DNA of 64,000 nt from Lepidostoma basale (Eukaryota; Arthropoda; Insecta; Trichoptera; Lepidostomatidae), in assembly GCA_022606425.2 (NCBI GenBank), contig JAHDVF020000016.1, positions 402,501 to 466,500 of the forward strand, given 5' to 3'. Shown in pieces: positions 10,750 to 22,509 of the stretch (its first letter is position 1; each line of letters starts with the position of its first letter). A program made the position numbers and the translations under genes. Under the pieces are notes generated by a model. The model saw only the letters and a program-made list of their open reading frames with translations. It ran no database searches and was not told the origin of the DNA.

Positions 10750-11155
10750 TTTTGTGAACGATTTAACAAATTAGCATTTTTCTATTTAAAAATATATCGA
10801 AATGTATAATATTTTAATAATTCACGTTCTCATGGATTATCACGTTATTCCGCCGATCCTTTAAATTGTATCATTATTATTTGCCGAGCAATTTAATTGA
10901 ATCGTTATGGAAAACATTCGAATGGCCTCCGCCCGAGATCGGATCTCTCCGTCTCCTGAACAATGCGGCCCTTCACTGCTCCCTAATCCAGACCCTTTCA
11001 TGTGTCTCTGAATCATTAACCTCATTATTCTGCTCTGGCCCTTGGCACCAGCCAAATGAGTCACGCGGATCCATTCAAATTGTATATTCATTATTATAAA
11101 GAAGGTATACCTACAATACTTGGATTGATTGCAATCTTATATCTCTTTTTTATTA
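10750..11155. other. Unassigned stretch, 10750-11155
   Basis: Bases 10840-11090 are GC-richer and not repetitive within this window. Overlapping short frames on both strands show no recognisable protein. Confidence 0.35.
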
Positions 11156-11159
11156 TTTG

Positions 11160-11415
11160 TTATTTTTTTTTTTCTTTATGTATACAACAGGTCGTTTGGA
11201 CCCAATTACTGTATACAATTTTGTAATTTTTTTTAGCTATTATATTGATTCTCGAGACGTGTGATAGGTAGCCAATCTATCACCATTTTATTGTCACGTG
11301 AATTCTACACCAGACCAAAGACAGTGTGACAATCACACTGCCATCGCCGGGAATCGAACCCAGGACCTTCAGCATGGAAGTCAGAGCTCGTAACCACTCT
11401 GCCACGAAGGTCGTC
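11160..11415 (-). mobile_element. tRNA-derived SINE
   Basis: On the minus strand the head reads TGGCAGAGTGGTTACGAG (box A) and GGTTCGATTCCC (box B). A non-tRNA body follows (CAGTGTGATTGTCACACTG), and the 3' end contains GTATACAACAGG-type text in inverse. Related copies lie at 22790-23017, 37870-38210 and 52463-52867. Box B is perfect. It is not a functional tRNA because the acceptor stem is lost. Confidence 0.85.
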
Positions 11416-11454
11416 AATTTGTATTTCTTATTCGCGATTTAAATCCTAGGGATT

Positions 11455-11800
11455 GGTTTGCAACAAAGTCTTCAGTCTCCTCTTCCACTCCGTTCGGTCT
11501 TCTGCAGCCCTCTTCAGCTCAACATATGAGACGCAGTTCATATCCTCGCACACCTGTTTCACATATTCCTGTCAGGGGCGTCCTTTATAATTTGTTCCTT
11601 GAACCTATATATTCCATTATGTTATGCAAGAGACCCTCATGGTGCATTTTATAGCCGATTCATCGGATTCTCACCTTTCTGAAATGTATTTAACAAGTTT
11701 CCTTTCTCCTTCTATTCTGCTTAAAAATCTCGTCGTTAGTGGTGTGGTCTCTCCAGGAAATTCATTTGAATTTATGTTTATAGAAATTGTATTGAAAGTT
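11455..11800 (-). mobile_element. LINE-R related relic
   Basis: On the minus strand this aligns loosely with the LINE-R 3' end (cf. 37090-37420; shared TCTTCCACTCCG and CTTCAGCTC-like text on the + strand). It is heavily decayed and its left limit is uncertain. Confidence 0.5.
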
Positions 11801-11924
11801 ATATATCATATGCAATTTTTGGCGTTATAGTTGTGAATAATTTTATTATTTTTTTAATATGATTCTCGACTAAAAATAAGATTAAAACACAATCGGTTAT
11901 ATCATATTTGAGAGTGAAGCTTGC

Positions 11925-12035
11925 AGCCGGTAAAAGAAAGGACGAAGGCAGGATTAGAAAACGTTATATGATACAATACCAAACGACGAAATAAGAAAGA
12001 AACGTAAGTCAGATGATTCCTTACAAAAAAAAAGA
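11925..12035 (+). mobile_element. LINE-T internal fragment
   Basis: Decayed LINE-T text around AGAAAACGTTATATGATA and ATACCAAACGACGAAATAAG corresponds to the YDRIPNDEIR segment. Confidence 0.55.
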
Positions 12036-12059
12036 ATCAATTCGATAGTTTTGACATTT

Positions 12060-12285
12060 TCTTCTGCTTCGTGGTTACAATCCTGCGGGTTGGTCTGCAC
12101 TAAGTCTCACTCGTTCCATCTACTCAGTCCTGTCTCCAGCCAGTCTCTGTGTAGCTGCCACAGCGCATGTCTCTTATCACTTGGTCCATATTGGCGTCCT
12201 TTGGGTGACATCTGCAATTTCTGCCCTCAATCATTCCCTCGCCATAGTATTAAGCAGTCCCGGATGCCTAATGTTATGACCTATC
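12060..12285 (-). mobile_element. LINE relic (LINE-R group)
   Basis: On the minus strand, an end resembling IGHNIRHPGLLNTM through to DQPAG is seen, with many stops. A short TTGAT-type tail of another LINE abuts at 12296-12330. Confidence 0.5.
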
Positions 12286-12335
12286 CAATTTGCTCTTTCA
12301 AATCAAATCAAATTAAATCAGTTAATAGCTCAACA

Positions 12336-12815
12336 GATTTTCTTCTTTTTCTTGTCCTGCTACACCTCCGTGGTGCATAGGGCCTCAAGGACTCAACTCT
12401 ATCGCATGCCTAATGCCTAACATCATCCCAAGTGAGACTTGCTGCTTTTACCTCGTCCTGCAGGGCTCTTCTCCAGGTGGCTCTTAGTCTGCCTCGCTTC
12501 CTCTTTCCCCCATAGGGGACCAATCCAGTGCGCCTTGAGCGATGCAGGCTGAGTTCCGTTTCAGAGTGTGTGACCGATCCACAGCCATTTGCGTCTACCG
12601 AATTGTTCTCTAATTGGCTGCCATAGTCCATAGAACGGCATTTGACACATTTTGGGGCCAATATATCTTGAATATTGAGCAAAACCACCTATTTATAAAC
12701 ACCTGAAGTTTTACAAGAACGTTCGCGGTAGATTTCCAAGTCTCACATCTGTAAAGCGGTATGCTTTTAACGCTACTGCTGAATATTTTGAGCTTGAGCT
12801 TTCTCAAAATGATAC
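12336..12815 (-). mobile_element. LINE-D 3' end
   Basis: Two frames on the minus strand carry RKLKLKIFSSSVKSIPLYRC, then ETWKSTANVLVKLQVFINR, and further on GKRKRGRLRATWRRALQDEV with WDDVRH. The order is that of a LINE C-terminus downstream of RT. A second copy lies at 50096-50310. Confidence 0.8.
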
Positions 12816-12837
12816 TGGAACGTCATACAGGATGAAG

Positions 12838-13045
12838 CATTGCGAAAGCTTACAAACAGTATAAATGTTTAAGGCAGTACAGTAATTGAGTACAGGTAAA
12901 TATATCAATATATATACAACTATACCATACCAGGAACGCATGAGAGATGGTTCGACATAAAGAAGAGAAGATACTCTCCAAAGTCAAGAGTATTTGACTT
13001 CTGAACGTACTTTCACTAATATGAAAGACGTCGATCTTATTATAT
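12838..13045 (-). mobile_element. LINE-G 3' end
   Basis: The 3' UTR and the last codons (EIDVFHISESTF) match the LINE-G copy at 4570-4900. The TTGAT tail is missing on this copy. Confidence 0.65.
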
Positions 13046-13049
13046 ACAA

Positions 13050-13150
13050 CCAGTGTGAAGAGAGTCCTAGGACGATCGTGGAAAAACATGGCATGATCAA
13101 ATTAATAAATTACAAATTCGAAGTCTGAAAAACTGATGCGCCTTTGGTAT
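13050..13150 (+). mobile_element. LINE-T scrap
   Basis: The segment AGGACGATCGTGGAAAAACA and its continuation match the RGRPRKTWHDQINQ coding part of LINE-T. Confidence 0.55.
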
Positions 13151-13880
13151 TTTGTAATATTAAGATTTACTTCAGGATAAGATTGCGCTGGTGACGCCAA
13201 GTTGCTTAGTGTTTCGTTGAAAAGAACCGTTTAAAAAAGGATGTATAAATCAAGCGAGAACAAAGCGGGACATTGAAACGCAAAACGGATTAGGCTCTTT
13301 TAAAACAGTTCATTAATTCTAAAGATAATGTTATTTGTAAGCGGATAAGCGCAATTAGTTGGCCAAAGATAACAAAATAAATTAACACCGAAATAAAAAA
13401 ACGAGTCACTAACTTTCGCCCGCGGAAATAATTCCTCCCGCGAGTCTTAAACAAAAATAAAAATTACGCTTTTACGAATAAAGATTCTTTAAATAATTTA
13501 ATTGCGAAATTTCCCGCGTAAATCTCCGGCGGAGGCGCTGTTTTTTCCTTTTCGCGGGATTAATTTATGTTAACCTCAAAATGAAATTCATTGAGTCGAG
13601 ATAATCCTAATTTACCGTCCCGCGGAGGACCGTTGTAGAGAGCCTTATCAGGGCTATAAAAACACAAAATCCTGGCTACTGGGTCGCTCAGGACCTCCGG
13701 GATATTCGCTCCTGGTTCACTTACACTAGATTACTTCCTCGCGTACCTACACACACTTGCGCCTTTGTGTCGAGATATATCCAATACGGGAAGTTTTCAT
13801 CTGAAATGAAGTTACCACATGTAATACGAGAAATCACAAATTGATAATTGTAATAAAGTATCTTTAGTACATAATATTTT
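13150..13880. other. Unique-looking stretch, 13150-13880
   Basis: This is among the longest parts of the window without recognised repeats. GC varies, with CCCGCG-rich patches at 13420-13640. No open frame with splice sites matched a known protein. It might be a host intron or intergenic conserved region; this cannot be decided from the sequence. Confidence 0.35.
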
Positions 13881-13889
13881 TATTTTGTT

Positions 13890-14020
13890 ATTTTATTTTA
13901 TATCATTATATTTTATATTATTTGTTTTAGATTTATTTTGTGGGTGTCGGACGATCGAAGTGTGCGCGGGAGATGCCTATTGGTGGCGATGAGGTTCGCA
14001 ACCCATCACACCGCGTCTCC
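13890..14020. repeat. Repeat E, copy 1
   Basis: About 120 bp are repeated in inverse orientation at 49974-50095 (shared TTATTTTGTGG, GATGCCTATTG and AACCCATCACA blocks). The outer edge contains ACGCG-type text like the TIR-HH elements. No coding capacity is seen. Confidence 0.6.
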
Positions 14021-14034
14021 CGCGGAGCGAAAAG

Positions 14035-14115
14035 AGAAGGATGGAGTGCCGCATCAGTAAAAGTGTGAGAGTCCATTCTTTCTGCATGATGGTTAGTTAG
14101 TTAGTTTAGTTAATT
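14035..14115 (+). mobile_element. LINE-T terminal scrap
   Basis: The last codons and the tail GATGGTTAGTTAGTTAG can be read. An internal deletion has removed the SAYPSGE segment. Confidence 0.6.
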
Positions 14116-14143
14116 AGTACATAATTTAAAAAAAAATCTTAAT

Positions 14144-14745
14144 AAATGAAAATTTGTTTTCTCAAAGTTTTATAAAATGTATACTATAATATTTTATGGA
14201 AATGACATGTTACGCTATTTTAAGGCATAATCAAATTTCAAGAAGTCTAACGATATACGACAGAATCTCAAATGCTGATATAATAAAGGAATGTAGAGCG
14301 GAAGAAGGTATTATGAACAAAATTATGAAAGGACCGCTGCGTTGGTTCGGACATATGGAACGCATGGATGGAGAAAAAATGGTTAAGAAAGTATACGTTA
14401 ATGATGTAAATGAGATATGGAGTCGAGGCAGACCGAGAAAAACATAGCATGACCAAATTAATCAAATTTTAAAGGTTGGTCATGTTAGATGTCGGAGGAA
14501 TCGACGTGGGTGTATGAATCGTTGTATGAATGTGGAGGAACCTAGAGAGGTTTGTCAGGGTAGGGTAGTGTGGCGGTCCATTATCTCTGCCTACCCCTGC
14601 GGGGAAACGGCGTGATGGTTTGTTTGCTTGTTTATCAAATTTCAATTAATAATAATACTTCTAGAAAACAGATCTTTTCATTGGTATAAATTATTTACTG
14701 TGGAGTTTTACATCATTATTCAGGAAACAAACAAAAATTTCTTTC
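14144..14745. repeat. PAL-1 copy split by a LINE-T insertion
   Basis: The left arm (14144-14241) and right arm (14634-14745) of PAL-1 are separated by a LINE-T copy. The 12-bp sequence ATCAAATTTCAA occurs on both sides of the LINE, so the palindrome was already here when the LINE arrived. Confidence 0.8.
14242..14633 (+). mobile_element. LINE-T insertion with 12-bp TSD
   Basis: The 5'-truncated LINE-T copy is flanked by ATCAAATTTCAA (14230-14241 and 14634-14645). It encodes ISNADIIKECRAEEGIMNKI, then KGPLRWFGHMERMDGEKMV, with one early stop. Its tail is (TTTG)n-like instead of (TTAG)n, so tail sequence varies within the family. Confidence 0.85.
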
Positions 14746-14749
14746 TAGT

Positions 14750-15170
14750 ATATATTAAATTTATTAAAAGTTTTAATTTTGAAACACTGTTATTACACGT
14801 ATCACAATTAATTTTTATGAGATTATTGCAACAGATGATAGGATTTTTTTATTAAAAATGTATATTTTTTTTCATTATTTACAACTTCTACCAAGAGTTT
14901 TCAAATAATAATGACTTGGACTTGGATCTCTGATTTTTGGAGTGAGACTCGGAAGTCTGTTACTCCTTCCCATTGACGAGACAAATAATAATATTAACAT
15001 CTCTTTTCTTTGCTATTTTTATAATATTGCTAATACATTTTAGTACTATAGTTTTGAATACTTTCCAAAAGGATAAAATAAAATATTATATTCTATTTGA
15101 AATTTTCACTAGGTTGGAGATTGTAATGCTATTTTAATATTTACCTCATAACACCAACGTTGCTCCATGG
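14750..15170. other. Unassigned AT-rich stretch, 14750-15170
   Basis: No gene, RNA or clear repeat is seen. Confidence 0.35.
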
Positions 15171-15174
15171 AATC

Positions 15175-15530
15175 ATAGAATTCGAGATAGAGAGTGTTCT
15201 TTCCTGACATGCTTCAACATTCATAGATACATAGTAGCATGCACGCGTGTCGATTTCTCTGACGATTCACCCTATCGATATTTAATATTTTATTGATTTG
15301 ATCGAGCCACGTTTTCCTCGGTCTTCCTCTATTTCTAGTTAACATCTTTAACATATATTTTTTAACATTTCTTCTTCATTAAATCTTTCCATGTGTCCAA
15401 ACCTCGTAACACTTTCATTCGCTCTGCATTCAGTGACTGACTCAGTTTTAATAGAGTTTTCCTCGGTCTTCCTTTATTTACTTTTCTCGGTCTTCCATTA
15501 ACATTGTTCACATATACATGTTTATATGTT
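15175..15530 (-). mobile_element. LINE-T relics
   Basis: Decayed minus-strand LINE-T text runs through the MTRY, HDQI, RPRKT and MERMN segments. Part of it (FLGLPLF-like text on the + strand) is repeated after a short gap at 15455-15530. Confidence 0.6.
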
Positions 15531-15534
15531 TAAT

Positions 15535-16300
15535 GTATGTATGAGTGTAAATATATGTATATGTAAGAACACATATATTTTTTAACGTTTATGTAATACT
15601 CGCATATGTATATGGTAGCACGTTATTTAACCTCCTGTATTATTTCTTAGTGTATTTATTATATAAATAAAATAAATAAAATAATTAGGTCAATGGGATG
15701 TGCAATGAAATTATTATTTTAATTCAACATTTGATTGTCCTATATATAAACATAAATCCAACCAAATAATCATATTATGTATAATAAAATGCGTACTTCT
15801 TCTATAGTTATACTTGACTCAACTGAATTATTCAACAAACGTCTCAATAAAATCTTACACCGACGCCGGATCATTTGTTACTTTTTAAAACGTAATTTTT
15901 ACCCACGCAATATCCTGAATGTAGAAAAAGCTATAAGGATTGGACGTGGTTTCAACCCACCAAAATACCAAATACCAGTAACCCTCATATTGCACGGTAA
16001 GTCCTAGAAAATGTCGGGCTACATGAAACCGTGTAAAATGAGACCCAGAGCCATTACAAAAGGATGGTTATCAAAACATATTTATTATTTCTTGTATATT
16101 AATGTAAAACTCTATATAAAACATTTATTATATTTTATGGAACTTAACATGTATAGCGGCAAAAAATATAAACCGTATATAATTGGGTTCACTAAACCCG
16201 TTGTATACAAATTTAAAAAAAATATTCTTGACAGAATATCTTCTTCACTCTCCGAACCTCTTTCAATTTTATTCATTAATTAACACTCTTCGTCGATGCT
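15535..16300. other. AT-rich stretch with chance open frame
   Basis: A single + frame stays open from 15777 to 16283 apart from one stop at 16005. Its second half runs through a PAL-1 left-end scrap (about 16085-16150) and a SINE-tail-like scrap (about 16165-16215), so I treat it as chance. The first 230 bases of the frame are unrecognised. Confidence 0.35.
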
Positions 16301-16539
16301 TTTCTCCCTAAAATCTATTAATAGTACAACTTTGGAACCCTCTTTCAACAAATCAGCTTCACCAATATCTTCTTCCATCAATAAGTCCAAAATAACAATT
16401 GGATAACCCTGGAAAAGGGTTGGTGACAGGAGTGCATGGCGAGCCATGGTGAATACTTTACGGGATAGATATGACCCTCAGTCATGAAGAATGCGACTAA
16501 CGGAACCATACTCGGCCGTACTGGAGGGTGTTCGGCTTT

Positions 16540-16875
16540 TTGTCCCTGATAGATACATATCTCCGACAGCGACAGCATAAATTGTTTTACCTACCGGCCG
16601 CCAGAACCAATCTGGCTCTGGTGACAACGGTGGGAAGAGCAATTAATCTGCTGAACGCGGTCTCCTCGGAGATCGAAGTCTTTCATATTAGTGAAAGTAC
16701 GTTCAGAAGGCAAATACTCTTGATTCTGAAGATTATCCCGTCTTCCTAAAGTTGAATCATCTCTCATGCGTTTCTGGTAGTATACTATACATAATATATT
16801 ATTTTATCTGTTCTCAATTTAAATTATTTTTGTAATGTCTGTTGATGAAATAAACTGATTTGATTTGATTTGATA
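16540..16875 (+). mobile_element. LINE-G 3' end with (TTGAT)n tail
   Basis: The frame at 16528-16749 reads TYLRQRQHKLFYLPAARTNL, then RAINLLNAVSSEIEVFHISE. The 3' UTR follows and ends in GATTTGATTTGATTTGAT. It is the best copy of this family in the window. The C-terminal pattern R.R...FY.P..RTN....P..R...LLN is shared by Jockey/CR1-type LINEs. Confidence 0.8.
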
Positions 16876-16879
16876 TGCA

Positions 16880-17485
16880 TGTACGGTCTGATCGTATTAA
16901 AGCGAAACCGTACTGTTGGATACGTTATTATATGAAGGTTGCCCATATCCAAGTACTGGAATACCTCAGTCAATATAATAATACGCAATAATCCGACATC
17001 CAACAAAAATTAGCCCCGAATTTCAAAAAACCTTTAAAGGTAATTATTTTTTATGAAACCACCATTATGAGGAGAGCGTTTTTATTCAGAGTACCTGCCT
17101 ATTTAGACCTTAAGTAAGTACCTACTCTGAGGGGCTAATCCTTCTGAAAACGTTATTTTTTTCTCTCCGTCCCTTTGTCGCTGGACGAATGTTAATCCTT
17201 ATTTAATTAACCCGGACCGATTAATGTCAACGATTAGAGGATTTAAGACAAAAACCCGAACCCGTGGGACCAGGGGTGGGGGGCGGACAGGCGAGCACTC
17301 GAACCCGTGACCTCCTACTTCCTTTATGGTCCTGCCCAGGGAAGGCTGTTTTTGTGCTTCGGCCTAAAACCTAATAATGCTCCAAAAAATGTATTAATTA
17401 ATTGCCGCGTAGATACACAAATATTATTTTAAAAAGCGTAACCTGGAAAGTAATTTTTGCAGGAATACTTCCATATTACATAGAT
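16880..17485. other. Unassigned stretch, 16880-17485
   Basis: The sequence has mixed composition with a GC-rich patch at 17200-17340. No exon or repeat was recognised. Confidence 0.35.
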
Positions 17486-17489
17486 ATTA

Positions 17490-17990
17490 TCTAACTAACT
17501 AACCATCACGCCGTCTCTCCGAAAGGGTAGACAGAAAGAATGGACTCCCACACTTTTCTTTCCTGACATATTTCTCTCGCTTCCTCAACATTCATACATT
17601 TCTCTGACTCCTCACATGGCCGACATTCAATATTTGATTTATTTGATCTTGCCACGTTTTCCTCGTGTTCCTCTATTTCTGGTTCCATTTACATCATTAA
17701 TATATAATTTTTTACCATTCTTTCTTCATTCATTTTTTCTATATGTCCCAACCATCTTAATTTCTTTCAATCTTTTGTTCATGACACCATCATTCGCACC
17801 GCATTCACTTCTTATATTTTCATTCGACCTCTATCATACACAGAGTATCAACACATTCGTCTTAGATATCTCATTTCTACTGCATTTATTCTACTTTCAT
17901 CCTTCTTTTGACAGTTCCATGATTCGCTTCCATACATAAGGGTCGGTAGAAGAACACCATTGTGCACTGCCATTTTTCGCTTTTTTGGAT
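17490..17990 (-). mobile_element. LINE-T 3' part
   Basis: The inverted tail ctaactaactaacc begins the copy, followed by the decayed C-terminus (ECRPCEESEKCMNVEEAREI, then SVYPFGETA) and part of the linker to RT. It is cut off at the AVHNG segment. Confidence 0.8.
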
Positions 17991-17996
17991 AGGTTT

Positions 17997-18082
17997 ATCT
18001 TATTTATAAAATATCACGTTCAATTAAGGTATATTAATTATAGATATTATCTTATTTATAAAAGTTCACGTTCAATTAAGGT
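17997..18082. repeat. 52-bp tandem duplication
   Basis: TCTTATTTATAAAA followed by TCACGTTCAATTAAGGTA occurs twice at about 52-bp spacing. Confidence 0.75.
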
Positions 18083-18180
18083 ACCATTAAGAACTATTTA
18101 CATAATGATATATCTTCGTGACAATACTTTTTGCAGGTTACCAAGCTCCCTCCTAGCAACGTGAACAAATAACCTTAATA

Positions 18181-18530
18181 TTATTAATATGTATGAAAAA
18201 CGATAGTTTTCAAGGAGTTTTATTATAATATTTATGTATAACATCTTTCGCCCTTCTAAGGCATTATCAAATGACATTTGATAATGCCTGAGAAGGGCGA
18301 AACTTGTCGTCCATAAATATTAAAATAAAACTCCTTGAAAACTATCGTTTTTTATACATATTAATAATTTAATATGGCAAAACAATAAATAGTCTATATT
18401 TCTTAGAAGGGCGAAACATGTCATACAAAACATTATAATAAAATTCATTGAAAACTATCGTTTTTTTGTACATATTAATATTTTATTATGGAGTTTTACA
18501 TCATTGTTCAAGAAACAATAAATAAAACTT
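18181..18530. repeat. PAL-1 full palindrome plus adjacent half copy
   Basis: Bases 18181-18395 form a near-perfect palindrome: the left arm ending in GGCATTATCAAATG and the right arm beginning CATTTGATAATGCC. Each arm carries the opposing hammerhead-like motif and the outer ACTATCGTTTTT block. A second right half follows at 18411-18530 and ends with TTGTTCAAGAAACAATAAAT, the usual PAL-1 terminus. Confidence 0.85.
18278..18308 (+). ncRNA. Hammerhead-like motif, PAL-1 variant core
   Basis: TTGATAA, stem II GCCT/GGGC, GAAA, then ACTTGT and C. The U3/A8 core variant is kept; the stem III palindrome has one change (ACATGT to ACTTGT). The mirror copy lies on the minus strand at 18243-18270. Confidence 0.4.
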
Positions 18531-18544
18531 TATATTCACCGACT

Positions 18545-18905
18545 GCATATTACTGATAGTCTTCCTGTTATTTTGATTTTATCGAGGACTAGTAGTTCGT
18601 CCTTTTTGCAGTCCACGGTATCCTCAGCACGCGACGCTAACACCATATTTCAAAGGCGTCAATCCTGTCGCAGTCACGGGATTTCATTATCCAAGATTCA
18701 GCAACGTAATTGTTGGGAATATTTGTTGGAATTGGAAATACCTCGGATCTTTCCTGGGTTTGTTCAATCGAGTTAGAGCATTTTTAAGCTATCGCGAATC
18801 GTCTTTTTATTTCCTTCTTACACCCACCATCGGCACTGATTCGAGAACCCAGGTTTACAAAGTCTTTTACGATTTCCAAACCTTGCAGTCTTCCCGGCAC
18901 CTGTA
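18545..18905 (-). mobile_element. LINE RT-domain relic
   Basis: On the minus strand: FVNLGSRISADGGC, then KRRIAIAKNALTRL-like text and FEIWCYVRRVLRIPWTAKR. The last motif is widespread in insect LINE polyproteins. It has several stops and frameshifts. Confidence 0.7.
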
Positions 18906-19107
18906 AGGTGTAATAAATTAATAATAATAATAAAAATCGTACTTCTACGTCTAGATATGAGTATCTCTAAATTGTATCAAGGTAAATTATTGAGAGAGTT
19001 GCATCTGATAGTTCTACACGACATTTAAAGGATAATCAAGTAATTGTAATATGGCTGCCGAAACTGTTCACCATTCTTTTTTTTAATTACAAAATAAAAA
19101 ATTTACC

Positions 19108-19525
19108 TTCTAGTCCTATTAGTTAAGAAGAATGGGCGGGAAAACGTTGTATGATAGAATACCGAAATAAGAGAGAAATGTAAGGCAGATGACTCCATCA
19201 TGGATAAAATTAAAAAAGGTTCCCTGAGATGGTTTTGACATATGGAACGAATGGATGAGAGTAAAATGGTTAAAAAATTGTACACAAGCAGCGTGAGTGG
19301 AAAAAAAAGCCGAGGACGACCAAGGAAAACATGGCATGTTCAAATTAATCAATTACTAAAAGGCGGCCACATTCGAAGTCGGAATAATCGACATGAGTGC
19401 ATGGTACGATGTATGAATGTAGAGGAAGCCCGAGAGGTATGCCAGGACAGAGCATTGTGACGATCCATCCTCTCTGCCCTCCCTTCCGGGGAAACGGCGT
19501 GATGGTTAGTTAGTTAGTTTTTTTG
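19108..19525 (+). mobile_element. LINE-T 3' end
   Basis: This is one of the least decayed copies. The frame at 19242-19460 reads MERMDESKMVKKLYTSSVSG, GRPRKTWHVQINQLLKGGHI and NVEEAREVCQDRAL, with one stop before the final SAYPSGETA-like segment. The tail is GGTTAGTTAGTTAG. It is nearly identical to 1-277. Confidence 0.85.
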
Positions 19526-19529
19526 TAGT

Positions 19530-20145
19530 TAGTCCTATTATTTTTATGCGTTTGATTTATGTCCGAGTTTATGAATTATTATGAACAGTTAATGTGTAAT
19601 TTGTTGAATTAAATAAAACGCCGATTGTATATTGATACTATTAACTGCCCTGCCACTGGTTGTTGCCCTCTGGCCCTAGTTATTTTAAATAATAGTTTAT
19701 CGTAAATTCATCCCTCACTATCGGTTAATTAGATCCAGTATCGATGTATGATGCGCACTAAATAGGTTCTCCTCTTAATCCAAGGAGTGGGCGGACACTT
19801 ACTACCCGGGGGGACTAGACCTAGATATTATATTATATTATGTTATAATAATATTTACCATCTTACCGCGCTAACTTCACTATTGATACCCTACGAGTAT
19901 TTGAGTATCATAATATAAATAGACAAAAACCTGAAAGTCGTCAAAAACTAATGAGAATATTTTGAATACAAGAGTGTGAGAGAGAAATACATCAATTCTC
20001 TCCGAAGGTAATTCGAAATGCACATCATGCGCATGTTTGAGAACGTTTTTGAAATATTTTTTACTCTCGATACTCTCATATTGATGTATGAGAGTATCGT
20101 ATAAAATAAAAGGAGAACAATTTAGTGTTGTTATAATAATAATAT
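19530..20145. other. Unassigned stretch with a hairpin at 20064-20105
   Basis: A short inverted repeat, GATACTCTCAT / ATGAGAGTATC, can fold into an 11-bp stem. The rest is AT-rich and unrecognised. Confidence 0.4.
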
Positions 20146-20149
20146 AATA

Positions 20150-21240
20150 ATAAATTGGATAATTTATAAAGCGCCATTTTTATGAATTGCTCATCTCAAG
20201 GGCGCTGTAGAAAATGCTCCGTTTTATCAACTAGATAATAATAATAATGATAAAAAATATATAAAATATAAACATATTTAGTATGAGGGCTGCACCCGAC
20301 GAAATCGATCAGCCCTTCCTGTCAGGAAATGATAATTTGAAAAGGTGCGTTTTGAGTCTCGATCTAAACTCTGATTGATTCTCAATGCACTTAAGGTCTG
20401 CTGGAAGACTGTTCCAGGCTGAAGGGCCGGCTACCGCGAAGGCTCGGTCGCAAAAGTTTGTGCTTGGACAGCGTTTTAGCACAGTCAATCTACCGATCGC
20501 AGAAGACTTAGCTGATCGCAATGTAGACTGTCTAGCATTCAGGTTCTCGTTGATGCAGAGTTCAGATATATAAGCTGGTGCCATTCAATGCAACGCCTTA
20601 TACGAGTATACCGTCCAGCAGAGCTTGTATTGTATCCTTTCTGGACATTTCAGCCAGTGGAGCTCCTTAAGATGCTGTGCTATGTGACAACTCTTTGGCA
20701 GACCCCTTATCAGTCTTGCTGCTGCATTGAATGCAGACTGGAGTTTATTTATTTGCTGCTTGGGGGTGTTGGCGTAGACACCATTGCAGTAATCTAGTCG
20801 GGATACGACAAAGGAATTAATCAATGTTTTAAAATTGTCAATGGGAATATTTTTTTTTATGGATCTTAATTGCCTTAGATGAAAGAAGCAATTGCTGACT
20901 GTTTTATTGATTTGAGTTTTCAATGAAAGATCAGTCTCTAGATGGGCGCCAAGAAGTTTTATTGCTTTTTTAGGAGAGATATCTGTGTCGGATGTAGATA
21001 CTGGGGAGCGATCAATTAAGTTTTGGCGCTTCGTAGAAGCAGTCCAAAGAAATTCTGTTTTTGATGGGTTTAGTTTGAGTTTGTTCGAAGCCATCCAATT
21101 TGATACAACGTCAATGCAGTTGACTGTCAAAGATTTTAGATGACTTGTATCAGTGGGGTCACAGTTATGTATAATAGTATATAACAGTGAAGGCAAATAC
21201 AGAAAAAAGAGATATTTTTTCACCTTGCTAAGATATATTA
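20150..21240 (-). mobile_element. CR1/L2-like LINE, RT C-terminal part
   Basis: Two minus-strand frames, 20585-21244 and 20309-20584, carry NWMASNKLKLNPSKTEFLW, then AIKLLGAHLETDLSLKTQI, VVSRLDYCNGVY and KLQSAFNAAARLIRG, followed by FAVAGPSAWNSLPADLKCIE. These are the hallmarks of CR1/L2-type RT ends. A single stop separates the two frames. Upstream RT motifs are missing. A GC-containing 3' UTR lies at 20150-20308. Confidence 0.85.
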
Positions 21241-21244
21241 GCAA

Positions 21245-21715
21245 TTACATTGTTTGATAATGCAATAGAAAATCGAAATATGTCATTTCCATTACATATT
21301 AAAAACTTTAAGAAATCGAACATTATCATCGATATTAAATACCACTACAAATTAATAACACTACGAAACACCTATTTCCCTAGTTAATTAGTAGTTTGAA
21401 CGAATATTCGGCTCGGTTACTTGGATAATGCACCCCCTTCCACTGCGGAGATCCTCTAGACGGGAGGGGGGGGGGTAATTCAAGGAAAACGGCTTTCTCA
21501 ATGGGCGCAGCCTAATTCAGGAGATTCCGGCCGTGTGCGCTCACTGGGGCTTGCTACTGCTTCTACCGAGGGGCATTATAGTACTCTATACCTTATACAC
21601 ACGTACACACCATGCTCGGCTTACTGCCCATCAGGATACAGAGAGAGGATGGCGTAAAAACTCTACAATCCTGATTGGTACTGGGGATTCTTTCACATAC
21701 ATTAATAAAAAAGAA
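21245..21715. other. Unassigned stretch, 21245-21715
   Basis: The first part is AT-rich. Bases 21400-21620 are GC-richer with a G10 run near 21465. The sequence is unrecognised. Confidence 0.35.
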
Positions 21716-21719
21716 ATAT

Positions 21720-22280
21720 TCAGATAGATAATATAACATCAGTCAATCTGCTCAGACAAAATGATCTTGTCAGTGAAATAATAGGACAAGTCAACAAGGC
21801 CTCGGCGGTATCAGGTTGTCTCAAGGATATTATATGGAAAAACAAGTATATGAGAACTGACATTAAGGTCATAATATATGTAACCTGCGTAAGGCCTGAC
21901 ATATACCAATGAGACCAGAGCGGATACCACAAGAACGAAGGCTTAAGTACGGGTGACAGAGATGAGGACGCTGAGGATGATAGCATTCGAGATAGGGTGA
22001 GAAACACGACTATCCGCGAGATCTGCAAGATGCAGGATGTCGTGAGATGGAGCAGACAACGCAGAAGATACTGGAATGCGCACGTGCAGAGGATGGATCC
22101 CACCAGAATCCCACACGCTGTAGCGCATCAGATTCCTGCCGGCTGCCGTCCCCCCGGAAGACCGCCGAAGAGATGGAGTGACAGTTGGGAGTCAACCTCC
22201 CAAGAGACGCCAGCCTGATTTCAGGAACAGACCAAAAGTCTATAAGGAGAAGAAGAAGTAGAAGAAGAAGATAATAAAAC
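21720..22280 (+). mobile_element. LINE-B 3' end
   Basis: The + strand reads NDLVSEIIGQVNKASAVSGC early on, then VRNTTIREICKMQDVVRWSR, NAHVQRMDPTRIPHAVAHQI and GRPPKRWSDSWESTSQ. It ends in a GAA-rich tail. Several frameshifts are present. Confidence 0.8.
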
Positions 22281-22509
22281 ACATAGATTCAATAAGTTAA
22301 TCAATGCCTTTGAACAAGAAGGACTTTAAATAAAGGGCATATTTCATATAATCAAAAAATTTACAATCAAATATCAAGCAGGAAAGTTGTACGTCAACGA
22401 TGCCACAATGCCCAAAGTTGCAAGATTCAATTAGCTCGGATCCTACCCAACAACTGATGTATGTGGTGGTGATGTGTAATGTGGTATTGTAAATGTGGTG
22501 GATGTAAAC

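Noticed and set aside
15777..16283. A long AT-rich + frame with a single stop, as a gene or integrated sequence
   Set aside because: Its second half runs through PAL-1 and SINE-tail-like scraps and the first half has no motif, so it is best explained by chance in AT-rich DNA.
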